Positions 1 through 8,070 of a stretch of DNA of 64,000 nucleotides are shown here, piece by piece (within the stretch, counting starts at the first letter, position 1; every line of letters begins with the position of its first letter). Position numbers and translations under genes: made by a program. This stretch comes from Thermopolyspora sp040678635 (lineage in GTDB: Bacteria > Actinomycetota > Actinomycetes > Streptosporangiales > Streptosporangiaceae). The notes under the pieces are model-generated. The model was not told the DNA's origin. It made no database searches and saw nothing but the letters and a program-made list of their open reading frames with translations. Location of the stretch: positions 62,001 through 126,000 of the forward strand of contig NZ_JBFATZ010000006.1 in the NCBI RefSeq assembly GCF_040678635.1, given 5' to 3'.

Positions 1-375
1 AACATGCGCCGGTACGCGGAGCGCGGCACCACGATCCTGTTCTCCACCCACTATCTGGAGGAGGCCGACGAGCACGCCGACCGGGTGGTGGTGGTGAGCC
101 GGGGCCGGGTGGTCGCCGACGGCACCAGCCGGGAGATCAAACGGGTCGTCGCCCTCACCACGGTGAGCGTGACCGTCGACGGGGAGACCTCGTGGCTGGG
201 GCGGCTGCCCGGGGTGACGGCCGTGGAGGTCCGGGGGGATCGGGCGCGGCTGCGCAGCTCGGACTCCGACGCGACGGTGCTGGCGCTGGCGCGGGCGGGA
301 GCCGTACGGGATCTGGAGGTCGCGCCGGCCGCGCTGGAGGACGCCTTTCTCGCCCTCACCACCGAGGAGAAGTGA
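1..375 (+). CDS. ABC transporter ATP-binding protein, C-terminal part (5' end outside window)
   Basis: The reading frame is open at the left edge, so only the last ~124 codons are present. The segment STHYLEEADE contains the H-loop histidine and the EEA(D/E) signature of drug-export ABC ATPases of the DrrA/CcmA type; it is followed by VVVSRGRVVADGT and the small C-terminal domain usual for this family. Walker A, the LSGG signature and Walker B must lie upstream. The stop codon is one base from the start of the next gene, an ABC-2 permease, so the two are almost certainly co-translated parts of one exporter that uses ATP hydrolysis to pump a lipid or drug-like substrate. The substrate cannot be read from the sequence. 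Confidence 0.9.
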   Translation, partial: NMRRYAERGTTILFSTHYLEEADEHADRVVVVSRGRVVADGTSREIKRVVALTTVSVTVDGETSWLGRLPGVTAVEVRGDRARLRSSDSDATVLALARAGAVRDLEVAPAALEDAFLALTTEEK

Positions 376-376
376 C

Positions 377-1111
377 ATGCTGGGATATATCGGTCTTGAG
401 GTGGCGCGGATGCGGCGGGACGTCACCTTCGTCGTGTTCGGGGTCGCGATGCCCGTCGCGATGTACCTGATCTTCACCAACGCCGGGATCGCCCCGGGCG
501 ACGAGAAGGCCGCCGCGCTCTACGCGATGGTCGGCATCGCCGCGTACGGGGGCATGGGCGCGGCGTTCAACAACGGCTCCGGGCTGGCCGAGGATCGGGC
601 GGCCGGGTGGCTGCGGCAGTTGCGGCTCACCCCGCTGCCCCCGTACGCGGTCGTGGCGGGAAAGACCGTCACCGGCATGATGATCGTCGTGCCGGCGATC
701 GTGGCCGTGCTCACCGCCGGGGCCCTGCTGAACGGGGTCCGGCTGGATCCGGGCCAGTGGGCCGCGATCGTGGCGCTGCTGTGGGCGGGCACCGTGCCGT
801 TCTCCCTGCTCGGGCTGGGCAACGGCTACCTGCTGTCGGGGCAGGCGGCCGGGCTGGTGAACTTCGCGTGCACCATCGTGCTCGCCGTGACCGGCGGGCT
901 GTGGATCCCCTCCAGCGTCTTCCCCGACTGGCTGCGGGCGATATCCGAGTGGACGCCCACCGCCAACTACGCCTCCCTGTCGTGGCGGATCGCCGCCGGA
1001 GAGGCGCCGACGCCCGGCTCGGTGGCGATCCTGCTCGGGTGGACGGCGCTGTTCGGGGCGTACGCGGCCTTCGCCTACCGGCGCGCGGGCCGTACGGCGA
1101 GGTCGGCGTGA
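377..1111 (+). CDS. ABC-2 type transporter permease
   Basis: A 244-aa integral membrane protein with about six hydrophobic segments, for example around residues 20-35, 55-70, 95-120, 130-150 and 160-180, followed by a C-terminal helix ending in a basic tail (YRRAGRTARSA). Length and pattern fit the ABC2_membrane permeases paired with DrrA-type ATPases. It starts one base after the ATPase stop codon and lies directly upstream of a histidine kinase/response regulator pair. That is the common actinomycete arrangement in which a DesK/NarL-type system controls a neighbouring exporter in response to membrane or drug stress. The exported compound is unknown. Confidence 0.88.
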   Translation: MLGYIGLEVARMRRDVTFVVFGVAMPVAMYLIFTNAGIAPGDEKAAALYAMVGIAAYGGMGAAFNNGSGLAEDRAAGWLRQLRLTPLPPYAVVAGKTVTGMMIVVPAIVAVLTAGALLNGVRLDPGQWAAIVALLWAGTVPFSLLGLGNGYLLSGQAAGLVNFACTIVLAVTGGLWIPSSVFPDWLRAISEWTPTANYASLSWRIAAGEAPTPGSVAILLGWTALFGAYAAFAYRRAGRTARSA

Positions 1112-1134
1112 GCGGGTCGGCGTAGGTTGTATCC

Positions 1135-2826
1135 ATGACCACGGACGACTGCATACGCCCGTTTCCCCCTGCGGACCGGATGCAAGGCCCCGACGCCAGG
1201 GGCTTCTATCCGTGGCTGGCCCTGCTCGGCTTCCCCCTGTGGGAGGCGATCGGCGACGGCGTGCCCGGACCTCTCTGGGCGGCGGTCGCGGGCCTGGTCG
1301 CGGCGGGAGCGCTGTACGCGGTCACGGTACGACGCGCCTTCGCCGTGCCCCGCCGCCCCGCCGGGCCGGCGTTCCCCGCCCTCGCCGCGCTGTCCACGCT
1401 GCTCGCCGCCGTCTACGGGTGGTACTCGCTCTTCATCCTGACCGCGATCGCGGCCGGGATCGCGCTGCGGCGGTTCGGACCCTACGTCGGCGCGGGACTG
1501 GCCGCGGTGGCGGTCGCCGTGGAGTTCGTCAGGCTGCCGCCGGGCGAGGACGCGGCCGGGGCGCTGTCGCTGGCCTGGGGCGTCTTCACCTCCGCGCTGG
1601 TGCCATGGATCATCCTGCGGCTGTTCACGGTGATCGCCCAATTGCGGCGCACCCGGGAGGAGCTGGCCCTGGCTGCGGTCGAACGGGAGCGGCTGCGCTT
1701 CTCCCGCGACCTGCACGACCTGCTCGGGCACACCCTCTCGGTGATGGTCGTCAAAGCCGAGCTCATCCGGCGGCTGGCCCCGCGCGACGCCGAGGCCGCG
1801 GCACGGCAGGCCGCCGACGTCGAGAACATCGGGCGGCAGGCGCTGGCCGAGGTGCGGGCCGCGGTCACCGGCTACCGGGGGCGCGGGCTCGCCGCCGAAC
1901 TGGACGCCGCCCGGATCGCCCTCGCCGACGCCGGGATCAGCGCGACGATCCGCACGGTCCCGCTCGACCTGCCGCCGGAGACGGACGCCCTGCTGGGCTG
2001 GGCCGTACGGGAGGGGGCGACCAACGTGCTGCGCCACAGCGGGGCCGCGACGTGCGCGATCACGCTGGAGCGCGAGAACGGGCGCCAGGATGGGCGCGAG
2101 GATGGGGAAGTGGATAGGGAAATCGTGCTGTGCGTCGAGGACGACGGGCACGGCGCGACAACCCAGGCCACCGGGTCACCTGGTACGCGACGCGGCGACG
2201 CGCTCATCGGCCTGCGGCGGCGAATCACCGCCGACGCACGACGCGGCCACAAACTCACCGGGCCGCCGGAACGGCTCACCGCCGCCGAATCGCCCGGGAA
2301 CGGTGACACCCCACCGCAGGAGCAGACGCCCGCCCCCGAATCACCCGGCGGGCGGCACGGAAACGGGCTCACCGGGCTGCAGGAGCGGGTGGCCGCCGCC
2401 GGTGGCCACCTCACCGCCGGTCCTCGACCTGGCGGCGGCTTCCGGCTGAGCATCCGGGTGCCGCTCACGCGCACATCGCGAACACACCCCGACGATCCGG
2501 TGCCAAGCGCCGCCGACGGCGTCGATCGGATCGTCGCGCGGCACGGCGCGGGCCTCCCGAACCCCGGTGGAAGCGGCCCGGCGGGCCAGTTCGCCGACAG
2601 CGGTGACGGCGGGACCACGCGGGGCGTGCCGCACGACGCAGAGATCTCGCGCACTGGTCGAGACGACCCGAAGCCGACGCGGATCGACGACGGGCCCGCA
2701 CGGGGCGTGCCGCACGACGCGGAGATCTCGCGCACCGGTCGAGACGACCTGGAGCCGACGCGGATCGACGGCGGGCCCGCGCGGGCGGCGGCCGGTCCCG
2801 CCGCGGACACCCGGGGTGGCGCATGA
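1135..2826 (+). CDS. Sensor histidine kinase (DesK/NarX-type) with an enlarged C-terminus
   Basis: A 563-aa kinase. Residues ~20-165 hold four or five hydrophobic segments (membrane sensor). The HisKA_3 box RFSRDLHDLLGH places the phospho-accepting histidine at residue 194. The ATPase domain follows, with the N-box REGATNVLRHS, a CVEDDGHG G1 box and a G2-like GNGLTGLQERVAAAGG. Two features are unusual. About 65 residues are inserted between the G1 and G2 boxes and contain degenerate copies of the G2 motif (GDALIGLRRRI, GHKLTGPPERL). After the normal domain end at ~residue 445 comes a ~115-residue polar tail with two copies of a 27-aa repeat. It overlaps the response-regulator gene by 4 bp (ATGA), so they form one signalling pair, likely acting on the ABC exporter upstream. 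Confidence 0.9.
   Translation: MTTDDCIRPFPPADRMQGPDARGFYPWLALLGFPLWEAIGDGVPGPLWAAVAGLVAAGALYAVTVRRAFAVPRRPAGPAFPALAALSTLLAAVYGWYSLFILTAIAAGIALRRFGPYVGAGLAAVAVAVEFVRLPPGEDAAGALSLAWGVFTSALVPWIILRLFTVIAQLRRTREELALAAVERERLRFSRDLHDLLGHTLSVMVVKAELIRRLAPRDAEAAARQAADVENIGRQALAEVRAAVTGYRGRGLAAELDAARIALADAGISATIRTVPLDLPPETDALLGWAVREGATNVLRHSGAATCAITLERENGRQDGREDGEVDREIVLCVEDDGHGATTQATGSPGTRRGDALIGLRRRITADARRGHKLTGPPERLTAAESPGNGDTPPQEQTPAPESPGGRHGNGLTGLQERVAAAGGHLTAGPRPGGGFRLSIRVPLTRTSRTHPDDPVPSAADGVDRIVARHGAGLPNPGGSGPAGQFADSGDGGTTRGVPHDAEISRTGRDDPKPTRIDDGPARGVPHDAEISRTGRDDLEPTRIDGGPARAAAGPAADTRGGA
2620..2781 (+). repeat. Two tandem 81-bp repeats inside the kinase tail
   Basis: Two direct copies, starting at 2620 and 2701, keep the reading frame and encode a 27-residue unit beginning GVPHDAEISRTGRDD. 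They differ at only a handful of positions, which points to a recent duplication. The unit is polar and has no visible similarity to a known signalling domain. Confidence 0.85.
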
Positions 2827-3428
2827 TCAGGGTGCTGCTGGCCGAGGATCAGGGCATGATGCGCGGTGCGCTCGCCCTGCTTCTCGGGCTTGAGGAGGAC
2901 ATCGAGGTGGTGGCACAAGTCGCCTCGGGGGACGAGGTGGTCGCGACCGCGCTGGAGACCCGGCCGGACGTGGCGCTGCTCGACATCGAGATGCCCGGCC
3001 GCAGCGGGCTCGACGCCGCCGCCGAGCTGCGCGAGCGCCTCCCCTCGTGCCGCGTCCTGATGCTGACCACGTTCGGCCGGCCCGGCTACCTGCGGCGGGC
3101 GATGGAATCCGGGGCCCGCGGCTTCCTGGTCAAGGACGGGCCGGTGGAGGAGCTGGTCGCGGCGATCCGCCGGATCCTCGCCGGGGAGCGCGTCATCGAC
3201 CCCGCCCTGGCCGCCGCCGCGCTGAGCGCCGGTCCCAGCCCGCTCACCGACCGCGAACGCGACGTGCTGTCCGCCGCCTCCGACGGCGCCACGATCGCCG
3301 ACATCGCCGCCCGGCTCCACCTGTCGGAGAGCACCGTACGCAACTATCTGTCCGCCGCCATCGGCAAGACGGGCACCCGGAACCGCATCGAGGCCGCCCG
3401 CACGGCCCGCCACAACGGCTGGCTCTGA
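2823..3428 (+). CDS. NarL/FixJ-family response regulator
   Basis: A 201-aa two-domain protein. The receiver domain (residues 1-120) has the acidic pocket LLAEDQ, the phospho-acceptor Asp54 in LLDIEMPG, the switch threonine in MLTTFG and the conserved Lys in FLVKDG. The LuxR-type helix-turn-helix covers residues ~138-195 (LTDRERDVL ... LSESTVRNYL). It begins inside the stop codon of the histidine kinase gene (ATGA), so translation of the pair is coupled. By family knowledge, phosphorylation drives dimerisation and DNA binding; the likely target is the ABC exporter operon just upstream, though I see no clear binding site. Confidence 0.93.
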   Translation: MIRVLLAEDQGMMRGALALLLGLEEDIEVVAQVASGDEVVATALETRPDVALLDIEMPGRSGLDAAAELRERLPSCRVLMLTTFGRPGYLRRAMESGARGFLVKDGPVEELVAAIRRILAGERVIDPALAAAALSAGPSPLTDRERDVLSAASDGATIADIAARLHLSESTVRNYLSAAIGKTGTRNRIEAARTARHNGWL

Positions 3429-3513
3429 CCACCGCGACTCCGGTGATCGGATCAGCCGATCCTGGTGACGTGTTCTCCGCACCAGGGAGTGGCGCTGACC
3501 GAGGTGACCGTGC

Positions 3514-3798
3514 GTGCACTGGGTACGCGACCGGGATGCCTGGCTGGAGCGGCAGCGTGCGGACGGCCGGCTGATCCTGGGCGTGGAACTGGCCGAGAAC
3601 GCGATCCGGCTGGCCGATCTGCCCATGGCCCGCCGCCCCACGGTCGTGCTGCTCGGCCATGAGCGCGACGGCATCCCGCCCGAGGCGCTCGACCACCTCG
3701 ACGCGGTGGTCGAGATCCCGATGATCGGCACGGGGGCCAGCCTCAACGTCGCGGTCGCCGGTTCCCTGGTGCTCTACAAACTGGCCGGGTTCGCCTGA
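3514..3798 (+). pseudogene. Truncated SpoU/TrmH-family RNA 2'-O-methyltransferase
   Basis: The 94 codons encode only the C-terminal SPOUT fold of a SpoU methyltransferase: motif 2 (VVLLGHERDGIPPEAL) and motif 3 (IPMIGTGASLNVAVAGSLVLY), which form the knotted AdoMet pocket, are intact. Complete family members have at least 60 further N-terminal residues carrying motif 1 with its catalytic Arg/Asn. Here a stop codon lies in frame at 3505, and neither this nor the other forward frames upstream encode that part. The possible GTG start at 3514 has no ribosome-binding site. A gene remnant is the simplest reading; a very short stand-alone SPOUT protein is less likely. Confidence 0.6.
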
Positions 3799-3817
3799 CC
3801 CGCCGTCCCCCGGCGGG
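3799..3817 (+). terminator. Hairpin after the SpoU remnant
   Basis: A perfect 7-bp stem (CCCGCCG and CGGCGGG) around a 5-nt loop directly behind the stop codon. No U-tract follows, as is usual for terminators in high-GC actinomycetes. Confidence 0.5.
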
Positions 3818-3847
3818 ACCCGGTATCGTGGTGCCGACCCGGAGGGT

Positions 3848-3892
3848 CACGGCGGTGGGGCTCGCCGTCCTCGGCACGAGGAGAACCACGCG
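3848..3892 (+). promoter_or_regulatory. Probable fluoride (crcB) riboswitch aptamer
   Basis: The stretch GGCGGTGGGGCTCGCC at 3851-3866 matches the first stem-loop of the fluoride riboswitch (consensus GGCGAUGRGGCYCGCC-like). It is followed by a second stem (TCCTC/GAGGA around GGCAC) and then GAACCAC, which can pair with GGTGG in the first loop to form the expected pseudoknot. It lies about 70 bp before two crcB fluoride-channel genes, the typical regulatory context. A covariance-model search would decide it. Confidence 0.68.
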
Positions 3893-3913
3893 CGGTCGCC
3901 GGAGCGCGCGCGT
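3888..3913 (+). promoter_or_regulatory. Possible expression-platform hairpin of the fluoride riboswitch
   Basis: ACGCGCG (3888-3894) and CGCGCGT (3907-3913) form a perfect 7-bp stem with a 12-nt loop. Its 5' arm shares bases 3888-3889 with the pseudoknot strand of the proposed aptamer, so fluoride-bound aptamer and hairpin would compete. Confidence 0.4.
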
Positions 3914-3960
3914 CAACGGTCCCTGCCAGTCCTGGTCAACCTCGCTGGTGGGGGTGCGTG

Positions 3961-4482
3961 ATGTCGGAGAGCGCCGCCGTGCGCCGGGAGGACGCCGCCC
4001 CCGGCGTTCCGGTCCGGGCGGACGGGCGGAGCCGGGGCGTGGGGATGGACGTGCTCGCGGCCGTGTCCCTCGGCGGGGCCGTCGGAGCGATGAGCCGGTA
4101 CGTGGTCACCCTGGCGTTCCCGGTCGCGCCCGGCGGATTCCCGTGGGCTGTTTTCGTAATCAACGTCGGCGGATGCCTGCTCATCGGCGTGCTGATGGCG
4201 CTCGTCGGCGAGGGGCGGCCGGCGCATCGGCTGATCCGGCCGTTTCTCGGGGTGGGCGTGCTCGGCGGGTTCACCACGTTCTCGGCGTACGTGCTCGACG
4301 TTCAGGCGGCGCTCGCGGCCGGAAGGCCCGCGACCGCTGTCGCCTACCTCGGCGGAACGCTCGTCGCGGCGCTGGTCGCCGTGGCCGTCGCCGCACGGCT
4401 GACCAGGCGCGCCCTCGGGAGGCGGGACGTGAGCGGCCGGACGCGGCGCGCGGCCGGGAATCGGCGACGGGGGGCGGCGTGA
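3961..4482 (+). CDS. crcB: Fluoride channel protein CrcB (Fluc), first of pair
   Basis: A 173-aa protein with four hydrophobic segments. It carries the Fluc motifs GGAVGAMSRYVV (residues ~41-52), GGFPWAVFVINVGG, with the conserved Asn, and GGFTTFSAYVLD, with the TTFS phenylalanine-box region. About 35 residues precede the first helix and a basic tail follows the last. Fluc proteins export F- as antiparallel dimers; two adjacent different crcB genes usually form a heterodimer. A GTG lies immediately before the chosen ATG, so the start may be 3958. The stop overlaps the next crcB start by 4 bp. A probable fluoride riboswitch precedes it. Confidence 0.93.
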   Translation: MSESAAVRREDAAPGVPVRADGRSRGVGMDVLAAVSLGGAVGAMSRYVVTLAFPVAPGGFPWAVFVINVGGCLLIGVLMALVGEGRPAHRLIRPFLGVGVLGGFTTFSAYVLDVQAALAAGRPATAVAYLGGTLVAALVAVAVAARLTRRALGRRDVSGRTRRAAGNRRRGAA

Positions 4483-4835
4483 CCATCCTGCTCGTCGGCC
4501 TCGGGGCGGCCATCGGGGCCCCGGTCCGCTACCTGGTGGATCGAGCCGTGCGGGAACGCGTCGGGTCGGCGTTCCCGTGGGGCACGTTCGCCGTCAACGT
4601 GGCCGGGTCGTTCCTGCTGGGTCTGCTGGCGGGGCTTCCCGCCGGGCCGGGCGCGATGGCGCTGGCCGGGAGCGGCTTCTGCGGCGCGCTGACCACCTAC
4701 TCGACCTTCGGCTACGAGACGCTGCGGCTGATCGAAACGGGGGCCCGCCCGCACGCGCTGCTCAACGCGGCCGGAAGCGTCGCATCGGGACTCTGCGCGG
4801 CCTACGGCGGCCTGGCACTCGCTTATGCCCTTTGA
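4479..4835 (+). CDS. crcB: Fluoride channel protein CrcB (Fluc), second of pair
   Basis: A compact 118-aa Fluc protein with four hydrophobic helices and the motifs GAAIGAPVRYLVD, FPWGTFAVNVAGSFLLG (with the conserved Asn) and GALTTYSTFGYETL. Lacking the extra termini of its upstream partner, it has the usual family length. Translation starts at a GTG that overlaps the previous stop codon (GTGA), so the two subunits should be made in similar amounts, as expected for a heterodimeric fluoride exporter in the cytoplasmic membrane. It ends 35 bp before the convergent MFS gene. Confidence 0.94.
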   Translation: MTILLVGLGAAIGAPVRYLVDRAVRERVGSAFPWGTFAVNVAGSFLLGLLAGLPAGPGAMALAGSGFCGALTTYSTFGYETLRLIETGARPHALLNAAGSVASGLCAAYGGLALAYAL

Positions 4836-4870
4836 CGGCGCCGCGGCCCGGGTGGGGCGGGTGGGAGGCG

Positions 4871-6178
4871 TCAGGTCGTGTGGCGGACGTGGCGCGACAG
4901 GACGAGCGCCCCGGGCAGGAGCAACGCCAGGCCGGTCGTGAGCACCAGCGCCGCCGGGTCGGCCACCAGGCCGGCGACTCCGCCCACGGCGAACCCCGCG
5001 GGGACGGCCGTCAGGTTGACGGCGCGGAACGCGGCCGAGGCGATCGGCCGCTCCCCGTCGGTGATCGCCCGGGCGCGGAACGCCTGGATGCGCACGAGCA
5101 CCACGCCCGAGCAGAACTCGTCGAGCGCGAACCCGGCGAGCACCAGCGCCAGGCCCGGCGCGCCGCCGACGTAGACGCCGGCGCCCAGCACGGCGTAGGA
5201 GCAGACCGCGCCGCACCCGAACACCGCCGTGCCCAGGCCGCGGCGCAGCGGGGCGGGCAGCCGTTCGGCGAGGAAGGCGCCGAGGATCGTGAAGACGACC
5301 GAGCAGGTCCTGATCACGCCGAAGGACGCCGCCGTCACGGGGGTCTGCTGGACCAGCGCGATGAGCAGGACGGCCTCGATGAGGCACTGGCCGAAGTTGT
5401 AGGACACCGACCAGATCGTGAGGATCCGCAGCGGCGGCGTGCGGAGGTTGATCCACAGCCCTTGCCGTAGCGTGCGTGCGCGGCGGCCGCCCGCCGCGGC
5501 CTCCGAAGACCCGGAAGACCCGGAAGGAACGCCGGGTTCGGCGGGGTCGGCGGGTCCGGGCGGTTCGGCGGGCACGCGGATCCGGGGGATGCCCATCAGC
5601 AGGGCGCAGGCGCACGCCGCCAGGGCCGCGGCGCCCCCGAAGGTGGCGGAGACGCCGAACGCCCCGAGGCTCACGCCGGTGAGGAACGGGGCGGCGGCGT
5701 CGGCCGCGGACTCGGCGATGCCGAGCCTGGCGTACACGCGCGGCATCTCGCCGCCGGAGAAGAGGGCGGGCACCAGCACCTGGGTGGACACGGCCGTCAG
5801 GACGGATCCGCACGCCAGGCAGATGTTCGCCGCCGCGAAGACGCCCAGCCCCACGGCCGGGGCGAGCAGGAGCGCGAACGCCGACAGGGCGAAGGCCGCC
5901 ACGCGCAGAGCCTCCGAGGCGAGCATCACCGTCCGCTGGTCGTACCGCTCGACGATCCGCGCCGCGGCCCGCGCCAGCAGCACCTGGGGCGCGAACCGGC
6001 AGATCCCCAGCGTGGCGATGATCAGCGAGTCGGCGCCCAGCGTCGCCACCGCGATGTACGGCACGGAGAACTCGACCACGGCGATCGCGAAGAAGGACAG
6101 GAAGTTGGCGACGGGCAGTGCGGTCGCCGGGCCGCGCCCCGCCCGGACCGCCCGTGCCGTCAGGGTCGGTTCGGTCAC
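4871..6178 (-). CDS. MFS transporter, exporter of the carbamoyltransferase/oxygenase operon
   Basis: A 435-aa protein with about twelve hydrophobic segments split by a central loop (roughly residues 205-235) rich in Pro, Gly and Ser. It resembles the MFS_3/EntS group of exporters. Translation starts at a GTG at 6178 that overlaps the carbamoyltransferase stop (GTGA), so it is the last gene of a five-gene minus-strand operon beginning at 9887. By its position, the likely job is export of the operon's product or self-protection. The substrate is not known. The gene converges with crcB, 35 bp away. Confidence 0.88.
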   Translation of the reverse strand: MTEPTLTARAVRAGRGPATALPVANFLSFFAIAVVEFSVPYIAVATLGADSLIIATLGICRFAPQVLLARAAARIVERYDQRTVMLASEALRVAAFALSAFALLLAPAVGLGVFAAANICLACGSVLTAVSTQVLVPALFSGGEMPRVYARLGIAESAADAAAPFLTGVSLGAFGVSATFGGAAALAACACALLMGIPRIRVPAEPPGPADPAEPGVPSGSSGSSEAAAGGRRARTLRQGLWINLRTPPLRILTIWSVSYNFGQCLIEAVLLIALVQQTPVTAASFGVIRTCSVVFTILGAFLAERLPAPLRRGLGTAVFGCGAVCSYAVLGAGVYVGGAPGLALVLAGFALDEFCSGVVLVRIQAFRARAITDGERPIASAAFRAVNLTAVPAGFAVGGVAGLVADPAALVLTTGLALLLPGALVLSRHVRHTT

Positions 6179-8070
6179 CGGGTTCCGTCCTCGACGAGCA
6201 GGCCAGCGTCCAGGCAGTCCAGGACGGCCCGGGAGCCGCCGTCGGTGAGCGCCCGGCCGTCGGCGCACAGGTCGAGGAAGAGCCGCCGGTCCACCTGCCG
6301 GGAGGCGTCGGCGTGGCTGAGCAGGTAGCGGGTGTCCTCGCCGGCCCCGAACATCGCCATCACCACGTGCCGGGGGCGGCGGACCGTGATCCGGGCGGGC
6401 GTGGGGGTGGCGAACAGCGTCTCGTCGGTGAGCAGATGATCCACCACCGGATGCCGGACGAACTCCAGCGCGTCGTCGGCGGAGTCGATGATGGGCTGGC
6501 CGGGCCCGTTGAACGAGGTGTTGATGAGGACCGGCGGCAGGCCGAGCTTGGCGATCCGGCCGAGCAGGTCGTGCACGGCCGGCGCCTCGTCCGCGCCGAC
6601 CGTCTGCACCCGGGCGGTGCCGTCGGCGTGCACGGCCTCGGCGAGCAGTTCCCGGTACTCGGGCCTGACGGTGAAGTTGAAGTTCATGAACGGTGACCGG
6701 GCCGGCCCGGTGAAGTATCGGTGCACGTCCTCCTCGCGCACCATCGGGGCGACCGGGCGCCAGCCTTGGCGCCGTTTGAGGCGGTTGAGCTTCGCCCGGG
6801 CGTCGGAGCAGGTGACCGGGTGGCACAGCAGCGATCTGTTGCCGAGGGCGCGCGGGCCGAACTCGGCCCGGCCGGCGTAACGGGCCACGATCGCGCCTTC
6901 GGCGAGGACCTCGGCGGCGCGGGCGGCCGGATCGGTGGCCGGGCCGGTGGGCGTGTAGCCGTACCGCCCCGCCTGCTCGGGCGTGATCGGTTCGGCGGGG
7001 CGGCCGAGGAAGTCGCAGCGTAACCGCGGCGGGGTGGCCGGGCGCGGGCGGGTGCGGGCCCAGCCGAGGAAGGCGGCGCCCACCGAGATGCCGGCGTCGT
7101 GCGGACAGGACGGCACGTACAGGTCGCGGACCGCGGGCAGCGCGGCGATCGCGCTGTTGGCGGCCAGGTTGAGGAAGACCCCTCCCGCGCAGCACAGGTC
7201 GGGGTGCCCGGCGAGCTCGACCGCGCGTGCGGCGTGGTAGGTGAGCAGGCGGGTGAACGCCTCCTGCACGGCGGCGGCGACATCCGCGCTGTCGGCCGGG
7301 TCGGGGCCGGCCGACAGCAGCCGCTGCCAGCCGTTCTTCAGCCGGGGCGGGCTGTCGGCGGTGACGATGTCGCCGGCCACGAGCTTGGCCGGGCGGGCGG
7401 AGGGGATGCCCGCCAGGGCCATGAGCTGCCCGTGGGCGTGCTCGGTGCGGAACAGGAACCGCGCCACGTTGTCGTAGAGGCCGGCCTCGCTCTGCACGAA
7501 GACGTCCGGCTGGTTGTGCGGCCGGCTGAACGCGCGGTCGAGCAGTTCCAGGCGTCCGCCGTCGAAGCGGTAGACCGACCGCATCTCGGTGAACAGCTCC
7601 GCCTGCGGCGCATCGGCGCTGTAGTCGGCGTAGAACCGGCTGAACGGCACGTGGAAGTCGCGCCCGTCGCGCGATGTGGTGCCCGCCAGGTCCGACACCA
7701 GGACGGTCGCGGTCGTGAAGCCGGAGGTGTAGGCGGCGCTGGCGGCGTGGGCGAGGTGGTGGGAGACGACGAAGTGCCGCGGGTCGAACGGGTCGAAGGC
7801 GTCGAAGTCGGCCGAGACGAGCGGCCGGTGCAGTCCCACGGCCGAGGGGCCGGCCGCCTGGAACGAGCTGACGATGACGTCGACGTCGTCGATGGCCGCC
7901 CCGGCCGCCGCCAGCGTCTCGTGGATCGGCAGCCGGGCCGACAGGCACTCCTGCCCGTCGTATTTGCGGCGGGTGACGCGTTCTTGCTGGATGGCGGCGA
8001 CCAGCCGGCCGTCTCGCACGACGGCGCAGGAGGATTCGTGCCCGCAGTGGATGCCCAGGACGATGCTCAC
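6175..8070 (-). CDS. NodU/CmcH-family O-carbamoyltransferase
   Basis: A 631-aa enzyme. The N-terminal ASKHA/Kae1-like domain begins SIVLGIHCGHESSCAVV and continues with QQERVTRRKYDGQ and the metal-binding HHLAHAASAAY. The C-terminal YrdC-like carbamoyltransferase domain carries GRAEFGPRALGNRSLL, RRQGWRPVAPMV and INTSFNGPGQPI. Family members (NovN, CmcH, TobZ, NodU, SxtI) move the carbamoyl group of carbamoyl phosphate, through carbamoyl-AMP, to a hydroxyl of an antibiotic, sugar or toxin. About 70 residues beyond the conserved end (FATPTPARITV onward) are unusual. The GTG start at 8070 overlaps the stop of an oxygenase gene and the stop overlaps the MFS start, so translation is tightly coupled. 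Hydroxylation by the upstream oxygenases could create the acceptor OH. Confidence 0.92.
   Translation of the reverse strand: MSIVLGIHCGHESSCAVVRDGRLVAAIQQERVTRRKYDGQECLSARLPIHETLAAAGAAIDDVDVIVSSFQAAGPSAVGLHRPLVSADFDAFDPFDPRHFVVSHHLAHAASAAYTSGFTTATVLVSDLAGTTSRDGRDFHVPFSRFYADYSADAPQAELFTEMRSVYRFDGGRLELLDRAFSRPHNQPDVFVQSEAGLYDNVARFLFRTEHAHGQLMALAGIPSARPAKLVAGDIVTADSPPRLKNGWQRLLSAGPDPADSADVAAAVQEAFTRLLTYHAARAVELAGHPDLCCAGGVFLNLAANSAIAALPAVRDLYVPSCPHDAGISVGAAFLGWARTRPRPATPPRLRCDFLGRPAEPITPEQAGRYGYTPTGPATDPAARAAEVLAEGAIVARYAGRAEFGPRALGNRSLLCHPVTCSDARAKLNRLKRRQGWRPVAPMVREEDVHRYFTGPARSPFMNFNFTVRPEYRELLAEAVHADGTARVQTVGADEAPAVHDLLGRIAKLGLPPVLINTSFNGPGQPIIDSADDALEFVRHPVVDHLLTDETLFATPTPARITVRRPRHVVMAMFGAGEDTRYLLSHADASRQVDRRLFLDLCADGRALTDGGSRAVLDCLDAGLLVEDGTR

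Noticed and set aside
1075..2151. Long minus-strand open frame (358 codons) opposite the histidine kinase gene
   Set aside because: It is Arg/Gly/Gln-rich shadow sequence of GC-rich coding DNA with no family motif; the plus strand encodes a clear kinase.
4871..7948. A single 1025-codon minus-strand frame spanning the MFS gene and much of the carbamoyltransferase region
   Set aside because: Only the part from the GTG at 6178 reads as a transporter; the upstream part is out-of-frame shadow of the carbamoyltransferase.
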